Below are positions 1 through 8,787 of a stretch of DNA of 40,590 nucleotides, one piece after another. The notes beneath the pieces are model-generated. The model ran no database searches, was not told the DNA's origin, and worked only from the letters and a program-made list of their open reading frames with translations. The DNA lies in NCBI GenBank assembly GCA_902777355.1, contig CACYTU010000024.1:1-40590 (forward strand). The letters are read 5' to 3'. A program made the position numbers and the translations under genes. This stretch comes from an uncultured Lachnospiraceae bacterium (GTDB taxonomy: Bacteria > Bacillota > Clostridia > Lachnospirales > Lachnospiraceae). How positions within the stretch are numbered: position 1 is the first letter of the stretch; each line of letters starts with the position of its first letter.

Positions 1-40
1 TATAGAATCTGCCTTTTACCTGAACAGCATGTAAACTCAT
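1..40 (-). CDS. Start of an unidentified gene running off the left edge
   Basis: Reading the minus strand, an ATG at 40 follows an AGGAG at 49-53 with 8 nt spacing and opens a frame (MSLHAVQVKGRFY) that is still open at the window edge. An in-frame ATG at 46 is only 2 nt from the same ribosome site and is less likely. A TATAAT hexamer lies upstream on the same strand at 77-82, without a convincing -35 box. Only 13 residues are visible, so no family can be assigned. The neighbouring IS3 debris makes a transposase one possibility, but that is a guess. Confidence 0.4.
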   Translation of the reverse strand, partial: MSLHAVQVKGRFY

Positions 41-130
41 AGCCATCGCTCCTATATATGGTGATCTTATAATACTATTATACACCATTTAGGAGTTTAA
101 GAATAGTAGGAAATTTCAATTTGACGCAAA

Positions 131-160
131 AAAACAGGCGCCATGCGCCTTTCAGAGTTT
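131..160 (+). terminator. Small terminator-like hairpin
   Basis: AGGCGC (136-141) pairs with GCGCCT (145-150) across a 3-nt loop, preceded by seven A and followed by a poor T-rich stretch. It may end a transcript, or be a remnant of the junction at which the transposase fragment was truncated. Confidence 0.35.
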
Positions 161-164
161 TGGG

Positions 165-410
165 GTGTCAAATACCCGCGTAGACCATTGTTACGATAAC
201 GCACGTATGGAGAGCTTCTTTGCTGTGCTTAAGAAGGAACTGTTGTACCGGATCCCGACCTACCGGATGAAAAAGTCCGAGGTGGAGACGATCATATTCA
301 GGTATGTATTCACTTACTATAACAAGGTCAGGATCCATACCTCAAACCCGGATGGACTCCCTCCCGTTGCCTATAGAAACTCTCAGCTGGAGGAAGCAGA
401 TGTAGCCTGA
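165..410 (+). pseudogene. IS3-family transposase (OrfB), C-terminal fragment
   Basis: The frame encodes the last about 80 residues of an IS3-type integrase-core transposase. CYDNARMESFF matches the conserved block carrying the final Glu of the DDE triad, followed by the LKKELLYR helix and the Y-N-x-x-R-x-H segment near the C-terminus of the family. Both catalytic Asp residues and the upstream OrfA are missing, so this is a decayed remnant unable to transpose. The frame is open upstream of the GTG at 165, but that part does not resemble the family; the true break is probably near 165. No clear terminal inverted repeats were found on either side. Confidence 0.8.
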
Positions 411-564
411 TAATATTTGGGGGTTTAGATACTATACTTATATTGACAGTTCCAGAAGTATACTGCCGTGACCTCCATATGACTTGCTGGAACGTCTGGC
501 ATCGGACATGTTGCAAGAATTGCAAGAGAGGCACGAGGAGGCTCATAGAAAAAATTGTGTTTAT

Positions 565-598
565 AAAGCGTAATAATAAGGGTTTTTGACGCTTTTTT
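565..598 (+). terminator. Possible rho-independent terminator
   Basis: AAAGCGT (565-571) pairs with ACGCTTT (589-595) around a 17-nt loop and runs into TTTTTT. The stem is short and the loop large, so the strength is uncertain. It would end transcripts from the IS remnant before the giant gene. Confidence 0.4.
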
Positions 599-713
599 AG
601 AGGATGGGCTTGTATACTGACAATGGAATATATTCTTTTAATACCAACTACTGCAGATACAGTATTCATGTTTACCCGTGTTTCGGAATGACTTTACATT
701 CGCGGAGGACGTC

Positions 714-720
714 AGAAGGA
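714..720 (+). promoter_or_regulatory. Ribosome binding site deciding the start at 729
   Basis: AGAAGGA lies 8 nt before ATG 729. It favours that start over the in-frame GTG at 678. The choice is supported by the paralogue at 18405, which begins with the same M-K-x-LLEKIR sequence. Confidence 0.75.
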
Positions 721-728
721 CAATATTT

Positions 729-3700
729 ATGAAAGCGTTACTTGAAAAAATAAGAAATATTCTCAGAAGCCGCAAAAACAGACAGGTGCTAGCCAGATCT
801 GTCAGTGTTGTTGCGGCTGTTGTTGTGTTTATAACAACTTATGCCCTGGTGCTGCCCGCAATCACAATGGAACAGAATGCGCCATGCGGTATTGAGGAAC
901 ATCAGCATACTGATGGCTGTTATGAGGAGAGGCTGGTATGCGGGATCCCGGAAGGCCAGGGACATCACCATGATGCGTCATGCTATGAGAAGATCCTTGT
1001 CTGTGAGAGAGAAGTACATATACACAGCCCGGAGTGCTATCAGCAGGGCGGCAGGGTACTGACTTTCGCAGACGGCGGGGAGGTTGTATCTACTGAATCG
1101 GGGGCTGCCGGCCAGTCGGATGTCCTGTACGGAACAGATGACAGTGACTATGATCCCGATGCCCTTGTAACAGACGGCTCCGCTGCCGGCGAAGAAGGTA
1201 TGGAGGGATCCGCTTCCGGAGAATCTGTCTCTGGACAGCCTTCCGCGGAGGAAACCGATGTTGATAAAAATGCTCCTGAGGGATCTGGCGCAGAGGGAGT
1301 TGATGCAGAGGAAGGAGCTTCAGGAGCAGCTGCCCCTGAAGGACTTGAAGGAGCTGAAGGATTTGAGGCAGGAGAAGCTGTCTCAGGAGAAAATGTCCCG
1401 GGCGGCGCTGGTTCAGAGACCGCTTCGGAAAATGTCTCCGCAGATGAAACAGTCACTGCCCCTGCAGGGGATACATCCGGGGAGGCGGCTTCGGAAGACG
1501 CCGCAGCTGCCGCTTCCACAGCCGCTTCAACAACTTCCGGCCAGGGGACAGCTGCCGCTGCGCAGGAGTTGAAAGGCGCAGAGGATGCTTCCTTCAAATC
1601 AGGCACCCTTATCGCCGAAGGCGACGGATACAAAATCACACTTGAATATACGGAAAAAGCAGAGATTCCCGAAAATGCCGAGCTTTCTGTCCGCGAGATC
1701 ACGGCTGAGACAGACAGGGAGGCTTATGAGGCATGCCTTGAACAGGCCGGGCAGCAGATCGCTGCAGACGAGAAAACCAGCGTGGACCGCAAGGCGTCAC
1801 GTTTCTTTGACATTGAGATTCTTGAAAGGAATACAGACAGCGAAGGCAATGAAGTAATCAGAAAGATTGAGCCCTCCGCACCGGTCAGCGTGAATATCCA
1901 GATCATCGATGACCAGGCAGTGGAAAACGATACTTCTTCCGCGAATCAGAAAACCGGCCTGAGTGAACCCGCTGTGCTCCATTTTGCCGAGGAAGGCGTG
2001 GAACAGCTTGATGCTGAAGTCAAAGAAGGTCAGGTACAGGAACAGGAAGGCGATAGGGACAAGAAGAGCACAGGCAAAGAGTCTGAACCCGCCGGGACCG
2101 CCACAGAATTCAGCTTTGAAGCCGAATCCTTCTCGATTTACGCCGTAGTGTATACTGTGGACTTCCACTGGGAAGTGGACGGGAAAGAGTATGAATTCAG
2201 CATTCCCGGAGGCGGCTTTGTCAGCCTTGAACACCTGGTGGAAATGCTGGGTATCGGAACAAGCGATGCAAATACTGAAAACGGGATTGAAGAAGCTGAG
2301 AGTACAGCTGAAAATGCAGCCGAAAATACAGTTGAAGATACAGCTGCAAATTCGAAGTCCGGAGAAGACGCGCAGATTCCGACAGGCAGCCCTGCCGCGT
2401 ATGACGAGGCCATCAGGCTGAATGAGGAAAAAGTCAGCGAAACTGCTAAAAAATTTGTCGCGGACGTGGTGAGCGTGGAGTTCAGCAGTCCGGAACTTGT
2501 CTGGACAGGAAAGGCAGATGAAGAGTCTACAGTCGGCGGCCTGAAGGAAGCCAATGGGCTGGAAGTTGAATATGGCGCGGATCTGACAAAAAAGCAGACT
2601 GCGGAGATCAATGCACAGACGGTGGATGCCGGGGACTGGGCTGTAATCAGTGTGCAGCCGTTTACCAGTGAAGAAACACTGACTGTGACCATGAAGGATG
2701 GAGAAGTGTTCACGATTCGGGTAACGGACGCGCAGATTTCCACTCATGTGATCACGGCAGATGGCAAAGACTATATCATTACCGTGACTTATGACGAATC
2801 GGCACAGATTCCGGAAGGCGCGGTGCTGAAAGCCGTCGAGATCACAGATGCGGACGAGTATTTCGACGACTATGTGCAGCGGGCTATGGCCAAGGTCGAA
2901 GAATCAGACGATGCCGGAACGTCCGATGAAGAAGGAGCCGGCGAAGGATATGCCAATGAAGAAGACGCCGAAGTAGAAGCCGTGGAAGAAGATGACGGCG
3001 AAGATCAGGAACCGGGAGATATTCCGGAGAGTGAGGCCAACATCTGGTCGGCGGAACAGGTATCCGGGCAAGCCGGTCCCGCATACACCCGTTTCTTCGA
3101 TATCGAGATTCAGGCAGACGGCAGGAAGGTAGAGCCGAAGGCCAGTGTATCTGTGCAGATTTCCCTTGCAGATGTTCCGGAGGACGCACGGTCGGATCTG
3201 CAGGTAGTGCATTTCGGTGAGGACGGCGATGAACTGATGACGGTGGAAACGAGCCGGGATAGCGGAGAGAATACTGCCGAGCTGTCCTTCGTGACGGATG
3301 GTTTCTCTGTCTATGCCATTGCATCCCAGGGTAACGGTCTGGAGGCAAACATCTTTAACAAGCAGTATGTGCTGGTCTGCCACGGGGTGGCGGTTTCTCC
3401 TGAGCAGAATACGACCTGGAATTACACGCAGAACCTGCGCGGCATCCCTGTAACGGTGGCGGATGGGAAGATTTCCACCACGGAGGATGAACTCCCGGTG
3501 TGGCAATTGAACAGGCGATGGGATAATCAGTCGTGGCAATGGGTCTATTGGCTCTCCACAACATTGAATGGCAATACTGTTTATCTGCACATCTCGAGAG
3601 ATAATTCCGGCAGGACGTATGTGGACGGTACGATTCAGGAACTGAGGATCGAGACCCGGAACAATAGTTCAGAATACAGGTTTTACCGTACAGACAGCGG

Positions 3701-6700
3701 ACAGTCTCTGGATCTGTTCGACAACAATTATACCCATGGCTTTGGTACCTATGATGGCCAGAGAGATTATGAATTCTTCACTCTCTACGAGCTGGGCGAG
3801 GAAATTTTCAACAAGGTCACAGTGCACTTTGTCGACCGCGAAGGGAATCCGATACCCGCTACTGTGACCTACAAGGGCCAGTACACCAGCCAGGTGACAG
3901 CTAAGGGCGACAACACATTTGAGATTCCCTATAACTGGAAGAGCCAGGATGAAGCCATCGTCAACCTTAAGGATGATTTTACCGCATCCGGTTATACTTA
4001 TGCCAGCAGCCACCTGGCCGGTACCCGTACAGGGGAGACTGAACTGAAAGAAGGCGGCCTCACCATTGACGAAAAGCTGCACAGCACGGGCAGCTCGCTG
4101 GAGTACTATTCCGATAGGGGTGTAAACGACCGTCGGAATGGCTTGGGCAATATGGGGTATTTAACACCGATTACATATGATTTCAACAATGAACTGAGGG
4201 TGTTTGACTCATCAGGCAATGATACGGCGTATTCTTCGGCAGGGGTGGATAAGGATGTGTATGTCATACTGGATTCGACAACTTCAAGCACAGGTTCAGG
4301 CAGCAGTTCCGGCAGTGGAACGGGAGGCAGTTCTGGGACTGGTGGAGATACACAGGATGTGGAGGATCCCAACTTCCATAAGCAACTGGACAAAAACCCG
4401 GATGGAACCTACACGCTGTCTTTGAGCGTGACTGGACACGCGAAAAACACCGCGGAACGTCCAAAAGCAAATATTTTATTGGTGGTAGATACGTCTTCCA
4501 GTATGACCGGCCAGACTTCAACCGGTACTCGTCTGAGTGATACCAAGGCTGAACTCAGGGAACTGGGAGGTCATCTTTTGGATAAAAACAGGCCAGAGGA
4601 AACGAATCCCAGCGTAGAGTTGGCAATGATATCGTTTGATGGTGGTGTTACTGATGAGCTGGATTGGGTACATGTAAAAAGCGATTTTACCAACTGTGTG
4701 GATTCCAATTCACACTTGGTTACACACCAGGGAACGGACTGGGAGGACGGGCTGAAGCGTGCGCTTGAGATTGCAAACGATAAAAAAGATGAAGAACCGG
4801 ATCAGCCAGTCTTCATTGTGTTCTTCACAGACGGCGAGCCTTCTCAGTATACAAATTTCCATGGTCGGGCAACTAATAACAATGGCTACGCACATTGGTA
4901 CAGTTATTACCTCTCACGTGAAGCTGCAAATGATGAGATGCGCGCTATCGTTCAGGCGGGTCATCGTCTTTACGGCGTGTATGCTTTCAATAATTATGTG
5001 ATCGATTGGGAGCATCCGAATCCTCCATATCACAATGAGAAAGGTAATGACCTGCTTCATCACGCGATCCAGTATGGCTATAATACCACGGCGGATCTCG
5101 AGGGGTCCTATTATCACTATGCCTCTAATAAAGAAGATCTGAATAAAGCCTTCACATCTATCCTCAGGTCGATCAATCAAATCGTGGGATTTGACGACGT
5201 GGTGATGAACGACAGCATCACTTCACTTACCAGCGTGGGTGCTACCAATGAGGGAAGCAATGCTCACGGTTTCACCTATACACGTTCCGGCGGCAAGTAC
5301 GGCGAGGGACAGGAATGGGTCGGCGCTCCGCAGGTGACCTACACGGAGGAGAGCGGAAACGAACTCGGCAAAATCACCTGGGATCTGTCGAATTGTGAAG
5401 ATTTGCCTAATGGTCTGGAGAATGGTGTGACCTACACGGTCAGCTTCACAGTCTGGCCAAGCCAGGAAGCTTTTGACTATGTGACGAAGCTGAACAACGG
5501 GTTCATTACTATGGACGATATCCCGGAGGCCGCCAGATCCTGCTTTTTCAAAAATGAAACGACCGGGAAATACGAGGTGAGGACCAACCCCGAGAGCGGT
5601 CCCGACCCTGACAATAATAATGAAGTGACCAACAGGATCGACTATGTGAAAAATCAGTCTGATGTCGTCAGTGAACTTCCGGAAGGCGCTTCAACAGAAC
5701 CGGACGATCCGGTTGTTGTCACTTCGCAGCAGGGTGACTGGCCCCAGGTCCGGACTGAAACCTGGTATGAAAAAAATGATGATGATACCTGGACAAAGCA
5801 TGTGACCACCACGGTGGTGACCGCCTTTGGACCGCCGGACAAGAACATGGTCCTGGACGACAGCCTCTTCAAGGTCCAGAAGGAGTGGCAGGCCAGCAGG
5901 GAAGAGGAAATGATCTACTTCCTTTATGACGCCACGACAGGCCTGCCCGTTGAAGACCACAAGTATCTCAGGTTTAATGTACAGGAGGTGGATAATCCCG
6001 ACAATCCCAACGATTTTGCCAGGGTAGACATGGGCTACGATGAAACACTGGGCGACTACAGATGGGCAGATACTACCCATCTTGTCGTTGTACATGAAAT
6101 ACCCCATCAGGTGGGCAGGATCTGGGAGAAGAATCTGGATATTTCCTATGGACAGATGATCAGTCCCGAGTTTGCCAACCTGCGCCACCTGTATCTGGGA
6201 GATCCCAGATATATTCCGATTTACACCAGCGAAGAGGCCAGGCAGTCGGAAACAGTCAGCTACTATGTGCTGGAGACGGGACATGATTACAAGATTGCTG
6301 AGCCCGCCCTGGACTATCGATTTGAATTCCAGACCGAAGTCTATCATCCGATGCTGGTGAACGGCACGCCCTCGAATGTCAAGATCACATACCTTGAAGA
6401 CGGGGACGGCAGGTACGGCATCCTTGAGGAATCGGAGGCCGACTCCGTTCTCAAGGGTACGAACATTCTCCGCGGTGATCTGAAGATGCGGAAGGTCATC
6501 ATCGGTCCGGACGGTGAGCAGGTGCCGGACAGCGATGCAGTGTTCGATTTCAGGGTTACCCTGACCAACAACGATGATCCGGGACCCTTCGAGGATGACC
6601 CCCATAACCCCGACCAGCACAACATCCCCTGGTACGGCGTCAAGGTCAACGGGGAAGGTGAATATCTGTACTATCATAAAATAGAGCCCAATGCGGACGG

Positions 6701-7766
6701 CAGTTACGAGTACACTGACGAACTGCATGCCTGTGTCGGCGGCAACTACCTCAACGGCCTGCTGCCCGGTTATGACGGCAACAGAATGAATCAGGACGAA
6801 GAAACCCCCCGGAACGTGGTCTGGGCAGATATCAGAATTCAGGCGACTGATGTGTGGAACATCACCAACATTCCCAGCGGAACTACATACCAGATCGAGG
6901 AGGCTGTGACCAAAGGCTATGAGTTTGTAGACGCGGTGGAGGTCGACAGCAATCCCCTGATCAAGGTTGAGAGTCCGGAAGATCCGGTCATCTCCGGCGC
7001 GATCGGGCTCAATACCACCAAGGAGGTCGTGTTCAAAAACGAGCAGAGGCTTGAGTTTGAGATCACCAAGGTTGACGTGCTTGACCTGGACAATGAGGAT
7101 GCCGATCCGCTGGCAGGTGCTGCTTTCAAGCTGGAAAAGTATACGAATCATTCTTTCAGGTTCGTGGATACCACCTGGGGAAACCGCGGCTCGAAGACTG
7201 CGGCGGAAACAGCGGAGAATCCCGGCAGATTCTATTTCGAAGGACTTAAGGAGGGATATTATAAGCTTATAGAGACAGCCTGGCCCGATGGATACGTGAA
7301 GCAGAAAACGGATCCTATGATACAGGTGGTCTTTAACAGGGATTCCGGTAAGTTCGAGATGAAGCTTCTTGTATACAATGACAACGGACAACTTGTAGAG
7401 GCCGGGAACAACAGAGACGAAAATGTGAAGATCGAGACGATCCAGAGGCCTGTCCAGACGGATACCGGAGACGGGGGTGACAGCGGAACCGGAGATGAAG
7501 GTGATGGCGGATCCGGAAACGCAGGTGACAGTGGATCCGGTAACGAGGGCGACGGTGGAAGCGGCTCGGGTTCTGACAGTGGAAGCGGCGAAGAGACGGA
7601 ACCGGTAATGGAAAACGTCCTCATGTTTACCTATGGTAACATCCCGGGCGCGGAACTTCCCAACTCCGGCGGCCCCGGCACTTGCATGATATACCTCTTC
7701 GGCATGGCTCTGATCTGCCTTGCCGCTGCAGGTCTGGCCATGAAGAGGAGGCGGAAAGCAGCGTAA
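729..7766 (+). CDS. Giant sortase-anchored vWA/CnaB surface protein (2345 aa)
   Basis: Predicted cell-wall adhesin. Residues about 1-47 form a basic N-terminus plus hydrophobic export signal ending TTYALVLPAITME. Residues about 48-103 carry tandem HxH...CY motifs with spaced Cys. A long Ala/Glu/Gly-rich linker runs to about 287. Two related beta-rich modules follow (about 288-511 and 677-867; shared wording such as RFFDIEI and the FSIYAV type). A Gly/Ser linker at about 1186-1207 precedes a von Willebrand A domain (about 1247-1488) with an intact MIDAS: D1254-x-S-x-S, T1336 and D1368. At least one CnaB/SpaA-type domain lies at about 2109-2198, where intramolecular isopeptide bonds are usual (inference). 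A Gly/Ser/Asp repeat linker (about 2244-2293) leads to the sorting signal LPNSG (2310-2314), a hydrophobic helix and KRRRK. The Ser in place of Thr in the motif is non-canonical. No sortase gene is in the window. The protein is a paralogue of the gene at 18405. Ligand unknown. Confidence 0.9.
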   Translation: MKALLEKIRNILRSRKNRQVLARSVSVVAAVVVFITTYALVLPAITMEQNAPCGIEEHQHTDGCYEERLVCGIPEGQGHHHDASCYEKILVCEREVHIHSPECYQQGGRVLTFADGGEVVSTESGAAGQSDVLYGTDDSDYDPDALVTDGSAAGEEGMEGSASGESVSGQPSAEETDVDKNAPEGSGAEGVDAEEGASGAAAPEGLEGAEGFEAGEAVSGENVPGGAGSETASENVSADETVTAPAGDTSGEAASEDAAAAASTAASTTSGQGTAAAAQELKGAEDASFKSGTLIAEGDGYKITLEYTEKAEIPENAELSVREITAETDREAYEACLEQAGQQIAADEKTSVDRKASRFFDIEILERNTDSEGNEVIRKIEPSAPVSVNIQIIDDQAVENDTSSANQKTGLSEPAVLHFAEEGVEQLDAEVKEGQVQEQEGDRDKKSTGKESEPAGTATEFSFEAESFSIYAVVYTVDFHWEVDGKEYEFSIPGGGFVSLEHLVEMLGIGTSDANTENGIEEAESTAENAAENTVEDTAANSKSGEDAQIPTGSPAAYDEAIRLNEEKVSETAKKFVADVVSVEFSSPELVWTGKADEESTVGGLKEANGLEVEYGADLTKKQTAEINAQTVDAGDWAVISVQPFTSEETLTVTMKDGEVFTIRVTDAQISTHVITADGKDYIITVTYDESAQIPEGAVLKAVEITDADEYFDDYVQRAMAKVEESDDAGTSDEEGAGEGYANEEDAEVEAVEEDDGEDQEPGDIPESEANIWSAEQVSGQAGPAYTRFFDIEIQADGRKVEPKASVSVQISLADVPEDARSDLQVVHFGEDGDELMTVETSRDSGENTAELSFVTDGFSVYAIASQGNGLEANIFNKQYVLVCHGVAVSPEQNTTWNYTQNLRGIPVTVADGKISTTEDELPVWQLNRRWDNQSWQWVYWLSTTLNGNTVYLHISRDNSGRTYVDGTIQELRIETRNNSSEYRFYRTDSGQSLDLFDNNYTHGFGTYDGQRDYEFFTLYELGEEIFNKVTVHFVDREGNPIPATVTYKGQYTSQVTAKGDNTFEIPYNWKSQDEAIVNLKDDFTASGYTYASSHLAGTRTGETELKEGGLTIDEKLHSTGSSLEYYSDRGVNDRRNGLGNMGYLTPITYDFNNELRVFDSSGNDTAYSSAGVDKDVYVILDSTTSSTGSGSSSGSGTGGSSGTGGDTQDVEDPNFHKQLDKNPDGTYTLSLSVTGHAKNTAERPKANILLVVDTSSSMTGQTSTGTRLSDTKAELRELGGHLLDKNRPEETNPSVELAMISFDGGVTDELDWVHVKSDFTNCVDSNSHLVTHQGTDWEDGLKRALEIANDKKDEEPDQPVFIVFFTDGEPSQYTNFHGRATNNNGYAHWYSYYLSREAANDEMRAIVQAGHRLYGVYAFNNYVIDWEHPNPPYHNEKGNDLLHHAIQYGYNTTADLEGSYYHYASNKEDLNKAFTSILRSINQIVGFDDVVMNDSITSLTSVGATNEGSNAHGFTYTRSGGKYGEGQEWVGAPQVTYTEESGNELGKITWDLSNCEDLPNGLENGVTYTVSFTVWPSQEAFDYVTKLNNGFITMDDIPEAARSCFFKNETTGKYEVRTNPESGPDPDNNNEVTNRIDYVKNQSDVVSELPEGASTEPDDPVVVTSQQGDWPQVRTETWYEKNDDDTWTKHVTTTVVTAFGPPDKNMVLDDSLFKVQKEWQASREEEMIYFLYDATTGLPVEDHKYLRFNVQEVDNPDNPNDFARVDMGYDETLGDYRWADTTHLVVVHEIPHQVGRIWEKNLDISYGQMISPEFANLRHLYLGDPRYIPIYTSEEARQSETVSYYVLETGHDYKIAEPALDYRFEFQTEVYHPMLVNGTPSNVKITYLEDGDGRYGILEESEADSVLKGTNILRGDLKMRKVIIGPDGEQVPDSDAVFDFRVTLTNNDDPGPFEDDPHNPDQHNIPWYGVKVNGEGEYLYYHKIEPNADGSYEYTDELHACVGGNYLNGLLPGYDGNRMNQDEETPRNVVWADIRIQATDVWNITNIPSGTTYQIEEAVTKGYEFVDAVEVDSNPLIKVESPEDPVISGAIGLNTTKEVVFKNEQRLEFEITKVDVLDLDNEDADPLAGAAFKLEKYTNHSFRFVDTTWGNRGSKTAAETAENPGRFYFEGLKEGYYKLIETAWPDGYVKQKTDPMIQVVFNRDSGKFEMKLLVYNDNGQLVEAGNNRDENVKIETIQRPVQTDTGDGGDSGTGDEGDGGSGNAGDSGSGNEGDGGSGSGSDSGSGEETEPVMENVLMFTYGNIPGAELPNSGGPGTCMIYLFGMALICLAAAGLAMKRRRKAA

Positions 7767-7796
7767 CTGTAACTGCAAAATCATATGATTAAAAAA

Positions 7797-7834
7797 CCCG
7801 GCAGAGTGTATGAAAATGCATTCTGCCGGGTTTG
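7797..7834 (+). terminator. Strong terminator after first giant gene
   Basis: CCCGGCAGA (7797-7805) pairs with TCTGCCGGG (7822-7830), and two G-U pairs extend the stem to about 14 bp. Six A precede it and TTT follows. It lies 30 nt after the stop codon and could also serve the convergent gene on the minus strand. Confidence 0.9.
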
Positions 7835-7930
7835 TATTTTATGTTATAAGAGAGGATGCGGCTGTAATTATTTATGTTTCTTTGTCTTTACCATATCCTA
7901 TCGCCGGCAACAGGATATGTGAATGGACAC

Positions 7931-8410
7931 TCACTGCGGAGCCTTCCTGAAAAACATGCCCTCCGAGACCGCCAGCATTCCTAAAAGCTGCTGCAGCTTC
8001 TCGTCGGCGTTGTACACTGCGGCCCAGGGATCGTCGCCGTTCAGGACCAGCATGGCCCTGTCCTCATCCACAAAAATATTCATGTAACCGCGCTTACGCT
8101 GCTTAGCGGCAAAGCACTTTCTGACCCGCTTGCGGAGAATATCCGGAGCGGGATTTTTTATGATATGATCTTCATGATAAATGGTGAGGTCGTGGTAGCA
8201 GTTCAGCTTCAGCAGAATGTGGAAATACTTCCCCGCCAGCTCTTCATATTCATTGTCCAGGATCCAGTCGTTGATGCGAAAATAAGAGCCCGGAGAGTTC
8301 TCCGGAACCTGAATCGGATAGATGTCGATCAGATGGCAGGGTGTTTCCAGCAGATAATCGATCCGGTCCGCGTATTCCATCGATTTATTTGAATCAGGGC
8401 TTATTTTCAT
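7931..8410 (-). CDS. Conserved hypothetical protein, 159 aa
   Basis: ATG at 8410 follows AAAGGA at good spacing. The soluble protein has no signal peptide or membrane segment. Recognisable parts are a central hydrophilic section (YHEDHIIKNP, then a basic RKRVRKCFAAKQRKRG stretch) and a C-terminal part with WAAVYNADEKLQQLLGMLA. The style MEYADRIDYLLETPCHLIDI resembles uncharacterised Lachnospiraceae proteins known to me only as hypothetical. No catalytic motif is visible. It is convergent with the giant gene and divergent from the HD-domain gene. The region just upstream of its start is a 12-bp tandem array. Confidence 0.8.
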   Translation of the reverse strand: MKISPDSNKSMEYADRIDYLLETPCHLIDIYPIQVPENSPGSYFRINDWILDNEYEELAGKYFHILLKLNCYHDLTIYHEDHIIKNPAPDILRKRVRKCFAAKQRKRGYMNIFVDEDRAMLVLNGDDPWAAVYNADEKLQQLLGMLAVSEGMFFRKAPQ

Positions 8411-8424
8411 ATCTTTGTCCTTTC

Positions 8425-8460
8425 TTCCTGACTATTTTCCTGACTGTCTTCCTGATTGCC
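8425..8460. repeat. 12-bp tandem repeat, three units
   Basis: Three consecutive 12-bp units all begin TTCCTGA (8425-8436, 8437-8448, 8449-8460). A second loose series based on TATGCAGCG follows to about 8505. The array sits in the 5' region of the hypothetical gene on the minus strand. Confidence 0.85.
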
Positions 8461-8642
8461 AGATTGTTTTATGCAGCGGTTATGCAGCGTCTTTATGCAG
8501 TGCCTTAATTTAGCACATGTACTATCACGCCTATTATTGTATAATATTACGGATGCGCTTGAAATTGTTAAAGCGATCGTGATTGCGAATATTTGCAATC
8601 ATTAGTGTAAACATTAATGTATCCATTCATGCGGGGATTACC

Positions 8643-8760
8643 GCAGACCTTTTGCATGCTTTTTTGCATGCCTTTGTGCAGGCATTCCTGCAGGTTTTTT
8701 TGCAGGGACTGTCGCAGGATTTTCTGCAGGGATTACCGCAGGCGATCTCGCAGGGATGGA
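8643..8760. repeat. 12-bp tandem array, about ten degenerate units
   Basis: Units starting GCAGG or GCATG recur every 12 bp from about 8654 to 8760; the first unit at 8643 is 11 bp. In one plus frame they read as a tetrapeptide repeat (FLHA, FLQV, FLQG and similar), in another as Cys/Arg-rich sequence. No ribosome site supports translation. The array lies directly upstream of the HD-domain gene and may form part of its leader. Confidence 0.9.
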
Positions 8761-8787
8761 AGGAGTATTGGAGGAAAAATATTTATC

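Larger units (their letters stand above)
411..728. other. Non-coding gap between IS3 remnant and first giant gene
   Basis: No credible gene is seen. The stretch holds a TTGACA at 443-448 without a matching -10 box, a terminator-like hairpin (565-598) and the likely promoter region of the downstream giant gene. The motif GGTTTTTGACGCTTTTTT (581-598) recurs, with a small length difference, upstream of the paralogous giant gene at 18091-18107. A GTG-initiated 17-codon extension of the giant gene (678-728) is open, but it lacks a good ribosome site and has no counterpart in the paralogue. Confidence 0.6.

Noticed and set aside
165-410. Functional insertion sequence
   Set aside because: Only the C-terminal part of OrfB remains and two of three catalytic acids are missing.
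5691-7784. Long antisense open frame (697 codons) opposite the first giant gene
   Set aside because: It mirrors the codon bias of the true gene, has no ribosome site or recognisable domain, and the plus-strand protein is clearly real.
8617-8787. Upstream GTG start giving the HD protein a 57-residue N-terminal extension
   Set aside because: The extension is only translated 12-bp repeat; the GGAGGA before ATG 8788 and the family N-terminus support the later start.
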